From positions 1-27,289 of IMG/VR virus record IMGVR_UViG_3300032235_000182: a stretch of 27,289 nt of DNA; one strand, written 5' to 3'. Shown here piece by piece: positions 23,145-27,289 of this stretch (position 1 is its first letter; each line of letters opens with the position of its first letter). The stretch comes from a virus. Made by a program: the position numbers and the translations under genes. Below the pieces are notes generated by a model. That model was not told where the DNA came from. It did no database searches and saw only the letters and a list, made by a program, of their open reading frames with translations.

Positions 23145-24391
23145 GTTCACAGTTTTTTAAGTTACCAATTGATAAGCTACTTCAACGTTTGCCAAACGCT
23201 GTAACCTTCAATGAAGGTCAACGAGCTATGGTTGAAGGACTAAATAGTAAACGTTTTTGGGTTCACATAGCGGGCCGTCGTACAGGTAAATCCTATGCGG
23301 CGGCCTTGCTTGCTTTTGCAAAGCTGCTAGAGCCAGGTCAACAAGTAATGGTTGTAGCCCCTAACTTTACCCTATCATCAATTATTTGGGATTATGTTAC
23401 TGACTTAATTAAGCAAATGAATATCGAGGTTGATAAGTTCAACCAAAAAGATAAAGTAGTAAAACTAATCAATGGTTCGATTTTTCGCTTACTGTCTGCT
23501 AATAACCGTGATTCTCTAGTTGGTCGTGCTGCTAATTTACTTATCATCGACGAAGCTGCAATTATTCCAGACGACGAATACTTCTTGCGAGACTTGCGTC
23601 CTGCGCTTTCTACCTTTACAGATTCGCGTTGTCTATGGATTTCTACTCCTCGAGGTAAAGGTAACTACCTATACAATTATTATATGCGCGGCCAAAATCA
23701 CGAAGAATTTCCTGAATGGGGCTCAGCTATTTATACATGGCGTTCTAACCCAAGACTATCAGAAAAAGATATTGGCGAAGCTAAAAAGACTATGACGCGC
23801 GCACTATTCTTACAAGAATATGAGTGTGAGTGGACTACTACAGAGAGTCAAATCTACGAATATATTGATGAAGAGAAGCATAAAGGTGACTTCCAAACTA
23901 GAAAGTTTGTTGAGGTAATAGCCGGGCTTGACGTAGGTTATCGAGATGAAAATGTATTTGTAGTAATAGGTTTTGATGGCGAAAGATACTATATAATAGA
24001 CGAATATATATCTAAAGAATCTACTACTTCAGAACTAGCCTCTGTAATCCAAGAAAAAATAGAAGAATGGCGCATAGACACCATTTATATTGATAGTGCT
24101 GCTCAACAAGTAAAAGCTGACTTTGCTTATGATTACGATATTTATTGTGAAAACGCTATTAAGTCAGTAAATGATGGAATTAGTTTTGTACAAACAGTAG
24201 TTGAGCACGATAAGCTATTTTTTGATAATGATGGCGGGGCACATACTTTTCACGCAATGGCTTCATATAAATGGAACCAGTCAACTGATATCCCAAAGCC
24301 TGTACACGATTGGGCATCTCATCCTTGTGATGCTGTACGCTACGCTATATACACTCATCATAAGATGAGTTCAATATCAATTTATAATTAA
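23141..24391 (+). CDS. terL: Terminase large subunit
   Basis: A 416-residue DNA-packaging motor. The N-terminal ATPase has Walker A AGRRTGKS (44-51), Walker B LLIIDEAA (133-140) and the coupling motif STPRGKGN (168-175). The C-terminal RNase H-like nuclease has acidic residues D264 (AGLDVGYRD), D318 (YIDSAA) and D397 (HPCDAVRYA), placed as expected. It threads DNA into the procapsid through the portal and cuts concatemers. It is translationally coupled to the upstream membrane protein gene (ATGA overlap). It is slightly shorter than many HK97-type large terminases, yet all motifs are present. Confidence 0.92.
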   Translation: MSSQFFKLPIDKLLQRLPNAVTFNEGQRAMVEGLNSKRFWVHIAGRRTGKSYAAALLAFAKLLEPGQQVMVVAPNFTLSSIIWDYVTDLIKQMNIEVDKFNQKDKVVKLINGSIFRLLSANNRDSLVGRAANLLIIDEAAIIPDDEYFLRDLRPALSTFTDSRCLWISTPRGKGNYLYNYYMRGQNHEEFPEWGSAIYTWRSNPRLSEKDIGEAKKTMTRALFLQEYECEWTTTESQIYEYIDEEKHKGDFQTRKFVEVIAGLDVGYRDENVFVVIGFDGERYYIIDEYISKESTTSELASVIQEKIEEWRIDTIYIDSAAQQVKADFAYDYDIYCENAIKSVNDGISFVQTVVEHDKLFFDNDGGAHTFHAMASYKWNQSTDIPKPVHDWASHPCDAVRYAIYTHHKMSSISIYN

Positions 24392-24395
24392 ATAT

Positions 24396-24425
24396 TTGGA
24401 CAGTTTTAACAATTTTATGTAAAGT
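24396..24425 (+). promoter_or_regulatory. Promoter before the HNH gene, start codon at about +1
   Basis: TTGGAC (24396-24401), 18 bases, then TAAAGT (24420-24425). The ATG at 24432 is 6 bases after the -10 box, about where transcription would begin, and no Shine-Dalgarno is seen. The layout copies the promoter at 300-329. The -10 box matches the consensus only in part. Confidence 0.45.
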
Positions 24426-24431
24426 AGATTA

Positions 24432-24809
24432 ATGACTGATTTAAAAAGGTTACCAGTTAAGTACATTAGGGACTATATTAAAAAAGATTATAAGTTGCGA
24501 GACTGCTGTTACATATGCAGCTCTGCCGATCTTTTAGAGTTACATCATTTATATAGCGTAAGTGAGCTATTTAATCAATGGTGTACAAAGAATAACATTA
24601 AGAATATAAGCACAGAAGAGCAAATGTTTTCTATTAGAGTAACATTTGCAGAAGAGTGTAAAGCAGAGTTAGATAATGCTAATTTATTTACTCTGTGTTC
24701 TGATCACCATAAAAGGTTACACAACATATATGGTCAGACATATCCTAATTTTATGGCACCTAAGATAAAAAACTGGATACAAATACAAAAGGATAAACAT
24801 GGTAACTAA
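24432..24809 (+). CDS. HNH endonuclease
   Basis: A 125-residue nuclease of the HNH/treble-clef type. Zinc ligands are likely C26 and C29 (CYIC) and C89 and H92 (CSDHH); the catalytic histidine lies in LELHHL (35-40), and the second half is LFTLCSDHHKRLHNIYG (85-101). About 45 helical residues (41-85) are inserted between the halves. HNH proteins next to terminase genes in HK97-type phages assist DNA cutting during packaging, which its position between terminase and portal suggests; a selfish homing nuclease is the alternative. It has its own apparent leaderless promoter and overlaps the portal gene by 11 bases. Confidence 0.8.
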   Translation: MTDLKRLPVKYIRDYIKKDYKLRDCCYICSSADLLELHHLYSVSELFNQWCTKNNIKNISTEEQMFSIRVTFAEECKAELDNANLFTLCSDHHKRLHNIYGQTYPNFMAPKIKNWIQIQKDKHGN

Positions 24810-26058
24810 AGAAGTACCGCAGTGGCGCCAGTGGGTGTCTGAAAAACTAAACCCTGCACAACCGTCTATTGCTTCTTTGGAGCCTTATGCTTCTCCAGAG
24901 ACTATAGTTGAATATCAACAAGCTTATAGAGATATTGAGATTATTCATCGCTCTATAGACATGATTATTAATGCTTGCGTTGAAATTCCTTTAGTAGTTG
25001 AGGGCGCTGGCCCCGCAAAAAAAGTAAATAAACTACTTAACGTAAAACCAAATCCTTTTGAGGATAGAGTGCGCCTGTTTAGACGTGCTTTTTTGGATTT
25101 TATATTAGACGGCAATGCCTTTTTCTATTATGACGGTGAGAGCCTATTCGTACTACCTGCAAATGATGTTGAGGTAGTACCTGACGAAAAAACTTTCGTA
25201 TCTCACTATAACTATTTAGTATCTAATCAACGTTCTTCTGATTATTTTGGCTATGCCAAGCAGACTAGAAAATCACAAGCAATACGTTTTGAGTCTAACG
25301 AAATTATACATATCATGGCTGAAAATGACGAATCAATCTTTAGAGGAGTGTCTAAACTTAAGCCAGCTCTTCGTTTGATTGAGTTATATTACTACATGAT
25401 TAATTTCCAGCGTCAGTTCTTTAAGAATAACGCGCTACCTGGTTTTGTACTTACTACAGATAATATTCTATCTAAGCGTGTTAAAGAAAGACTATTAGAA
25501 GCATGGCGTTCTACTTATACCACAATTTTTGATGGTGCTAGAAACCCTGCTATTTTAGACGGCGGTTTAAAGATTGATAGGTTCTCAACTGTAAATTTTG
25601 AACAACTAGACTTTGAAGGTTCAGTAGAACGCATACAACAGGATATGTCTAAAGCTTTAGGTGTACCATATGTATTGCTTAAGTCTGGTAATAATGCTAA
25701 TATTGATGCAAATCAAAAGTTATTTTATCTGCATACGATATTACCTATCTTAAACCAATTTACTAGTGCATTTACGCACTATTTTAATAACAACATAGTA
25801 ATAAGACCAGATAGATTATCTGTACCGGCATTACAGCCTGACAATAAAACACAAGCTACCTACTATTCAACACTAGTCAATACGGGAATTATAACCCCAA
25901 ATGAGGCTCGTGAAGGATTAAGATTTGCAAAACTTGACGGACTTGATACAATAAGGATACCACAAAATATTACAGGAAGCGCAACTGACGCGACCCAAGG
26001 TGGTAGACCGGTAGATTCAGAACAAACTTCTACCAGCGAGGGAACAACGAATGAGTGA
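24799..26058 (+). CDS. HK97-type portal protein
   Basis: A 419-residue protein that forms the dodecameric ring at one capsid vertex and is the docking point for terminase and tail. The family pattern is clear: SIDMIINACVEIPLVV (52-67), LLNVKPNPFE then FLDFILDGNAFFYY (79-111), and ALGVPYVLLKSGNNAN followed by a helical stem (about 285-330). The Ser/Thr-rich C-terminus (TSTSEGTTNE) is typical of the flexible end. It overlaps the HNH gene upstream by 11 bases and the protease gene downstream by 8, so translation is probably coupled through the three genes. Confidence 0.88.
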   Translation: MVTKEVPQWRQWVSEKLNPAQPSIASLEPYASPETIVEYQQAYRDIEIIHRSIDMIINACVEIPLVVEGAGPAKKVNKLLNVKPNPFEDRVRLFRRAFLDFILDGNAFFYYDGESLFVLPANDVEVVPDEKTFVSHYNYLVSNQRSSDYFGYAKQTRKSQAIRFESNEIIHIMAENDESIFRGVSKLKPALRLIELYYYMINFQRQFFKNNALPGFVLTTDNILSKRVKERLLEAWRSTYTTIFDGARNPAILDGGLKIDRFSTVNFEQLDFEGSVERIQQDMSKALGVPYVLLKSGNNANIDANQKLFYLHTILPILNQFTSAFTHYFNNNIVIRPDRLSVPALQPDNKTQATYYSTLVNTGIITPNEAREGLRFAKLDGLDTIRIPQNITGSATDATQGGRPVDSEQTSTSEGTTNE

Positions 26059-27289
26059 TAAAACATTTTATTTAAATAGTTCTTTCGAAGCAAAAGCAAT
26101 TTCTAAGGGTAACAAATCTTTAAAAATTGCTGGATACGCTAATACTACTGCTAAAGACCGTGCAGGCGATATTGTTACCGCCGAAGCGTGGGCTAAAGGC
26201 GTAGAAAATTTTAGACGTAACCCAGTTATGTTATACCAACATAAGCATGATTGTCCGATTGGCCGTTTTGATAGCATTACGGTTGATAAAAAAGGCATTT
26301 ATGTAGAAGGTAACGTAAGCGAGGCTGCCGAGAAGAACTACGGTATACATACACTTATTAAAGATGGGGCGCTAAAAAGTTTTAGCGTCGGTTTTAGAGT
26401 TAAAGACGGTAAGTACAATAGCAAAGATGATACAATGCTAATTACAGACGTTGAACTTCTAGAAATTTCAATAGTTAGTGTTCCTTGTAACCAGGATTCT
26501 TTATTTAGTTTACGCAAAAGTTTTGATGGGTCAGAGGATGAATATCGCTCTTTCTTACAAAATTTTGAAGAAGCTACTGAAGAAGAGACAAAAATGATGC
26601 GCGGTATTAAAGCCGGTATCTCAGATATGTGCGAAGGTCATTACCATACTCTAGAACTAGATGAAATGGGCAATGGCGTAACTACTTATGCTTCTCATAT
26701 GGCTAATCATGCTCACCGCGTGATAGCTGGAGTAATTCAAGAAGCAGAAGGCCACACACATAATATTAGTATGGTAGGAGTTCCACCTATGAATATGAAC
26801 GAAGAAGAAACTACAAGTACTAGACCACTTTCTCCTTCTGAAGAGCAAGCAATTGCTGGAAAAGCAGAAGTCAGTGATTCTACTACTGAAGAAAAAGCTG
26901 TTGTAGAAGTAACAACTGAAGAGGTAAGCACTAAAGCCGCAATCGACACTATCGTTGAATTAGCTGCAGAAATTACCGAAGAAGTTGATGACACAGAAGA
27001 ATTAGCTGTTAGAGACCCTAACGAGGCAATTCCTTTTGTAAATCTATTAGCAGCCGCTAATTTAGTCAATGGAGACCTTGTAAATTACAAAGAAAAAATG
27101 TACAAGGTCGTCGAAATTGCAACTGCCCAAAGCCCAATCTTTAAATTTTTAGAAGTTGACGCTAACGGAAAAGACTGTGATAATATTCTTAATGTGAATA
27201 CAGAAGAAATTTCACAAGTCGTAAAAACACAAGAAGAGACTATAAGTGAAGACAAGATTTCAGAAACAAATCTTACAGAAAAGCTTCAC
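26051..27289 (+). CDS. Prohead protease with His-rich module and acidic tail (partial at window end)
   Basis: An open frame of 413 codons that runs off the window. Residues 1-155 are an HK97-type (U35/S78 family) serine protease: H66 in QHKHDCPIG, S112 in SFSVGF, and an acidic third residue E138 in LLEISIVSVP. It cleaves scaffold and capsid delta regions during maturation. Residues 182-240 hold three HxH motifs (H197/H199, H220/H222, H235/H237) in HYHTLELDEMGNG, HAHRVIAGVI and GHTH, suggesting metal binding. From about 247 the chain is acidic and low-complexity like a scaffold, with a small beta segment (about 330-375). An internal start with AGGAG lies at 26789. The ATG at 26051 overlaps the portal gene by 8 bases. 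Confidence 0.8.
   Translation, partial: MSDKTFYLNSSFEAKAISKGNKSLKIAGYANTTAKDRAGDIVTAEAWAKGVENFRRNPVMLYQHKHDCPIGRFDSITVDKKGIYVEGNVSEAAEKNYGIHTLIKDGALKSFSVGFRVKDGKYNSKDDTMLITDVELLEISIVSVPCNQDSLFSLRKSFDGSEDEYRSFLQNFEEATEEETKMMRGIKAGISDMCEGHYHTLELDEMGNGVTTYASHMANHAHRVIAGVIQEAEGHTHNISMVGVPPMNMNEEETTSTRPLSPSEEQAIAGKAEVSDSTTEEKAVVEVTTEEVSTKAAIDTIVELAAEITEEVDDTEELAVRDPNEAIPFVNLLAAANLVNGDLVNYKEKMYKVVEIATAQSPIFKFLEVDANGKDCDNILNVNTEEISQVVKTQEETISEDKISETNLTEKLH
26776..27289 (+). CDS. Possible nested scaffold protein (internal start at 26789, partial)
   Basis: AGGAG (26776-26780) lies 8 bases before an in-frame ATG (26789, Met247 of the protease gene). From there the product would be the acidic region alone, starting MNMNEEETTSTRPLSP. 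The split falls just after the His-rich module, where a protease and a scaffold would separate. In phage lambda the scaffold Nu3 is made from an in-frame internal start in protease gene C, so the arrangement has precedent. Internal AGGAG sequences can occur by chance, so I give moderate confidence. The start coordinate includes the ribosome binding site. Confidence 0.4.

Noticed and set aside
23520-23795. 91-codon + strand frame inside the large terminase gene
   Set aside because: It is out of frame within a gene whose catalytic motifs are intact on both sides.
25150-25180. 9-bp inverted repeat in the portal gene (GTACTACCT / AGGTAGTAC)
   Set aside because: About one stem of this length is expected by chance in the window with loops up to 13 bases.
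26370-26387. CGCTAAAA-AG-TTTTAGCG inverted repeat in the protease gene
   Set aside because: An 8-bp stem with a tiny loop is expected several times by chance, and the codons encode the conserved catalytic serine region.
26737-27069. Antisense 110-codon reading frame
   Set aside because: It overlaps the well-supported prohead protease frame and its Ser/Val-rich product reflects the acidic codons on the other strand.

Overview
This window is part of the late (virion) region of an AT-rich, tailed double-stranded DNA bacteriophage. Every gene I can support is on the + strand. Genes are packed with short gaps or overlaps of 1 to 11 bases, start mostly with ATG after AGGAG-type ribosome binding sites, and are read from a few sigma-70-like promoters. 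A large terminase, an HK97-type portal and an HK97-type prohead protease identify the virus class. The collagen-like G-X-Y fibres resemble those of aquatic phages, including cyanophages, but no sequence here fixes the host. The window is probably a slice of a circular or permuted genome: it opens at the head-tail joining end of the morphogenesis region and closes inside the prohead protease gene, so the major capsid gene lies outside.

Layout. (1) 1-334: non-coding, with a 52-bp tandem repeat, a short direct repeat and a promoter. (2) 335-2863: two tandem tail-terminator-like paralogs, a small-terminase-like HTH protein and a probable tail tube protein. (3) 2866-18753: about 16 kb of fibre and adhesin genes, including a 1182-residue collagen-like fibre of about 302 G-X-Y triplets, a 587-residue collagen-like fibre, an 81-residue mini-collagen, a glycine-rich adhesin and a tail fibre assembly chaperone. 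(4) 18822-22745: two multidomain sugar-modifying enzymes, a GT4-GT2 fusion and a GT2-GT-FkbM methyltransferase fusion, behind their own promoter. (5) 22842-27289: a coiled-coil single-pass membrane protein (possible holin), large terminase, HNH endonuclease, portal, and a prohead protease joined to a histidine-rich module and an acidic scaffold-like tail that seems to have its own internal start.

How the parts may work together. The packaging and head genes build procapsids. The tail tube and terminators complete the tail. The fibre set makes long triple-helical whiskers and a receptor-binding tip. The two glycosyltransferase/methyltransferase proteins may decorate either the Thr/Ser-rich fibres or the host surface; that link is inference from gene order and fibre composition.

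The signals least explained by ordinary gene content are: a perfect 15-bp stem inside the GT4-GT2 coding sequence, with an 11-bp stem of the same loop size and position in a 77-residue gene; inverted repeats centred on three promoters; two promoters placed so that the start codon falls at about +1 (leaderless); and an in-frame, well-spaced internal ribosome binding site in the protease gene.
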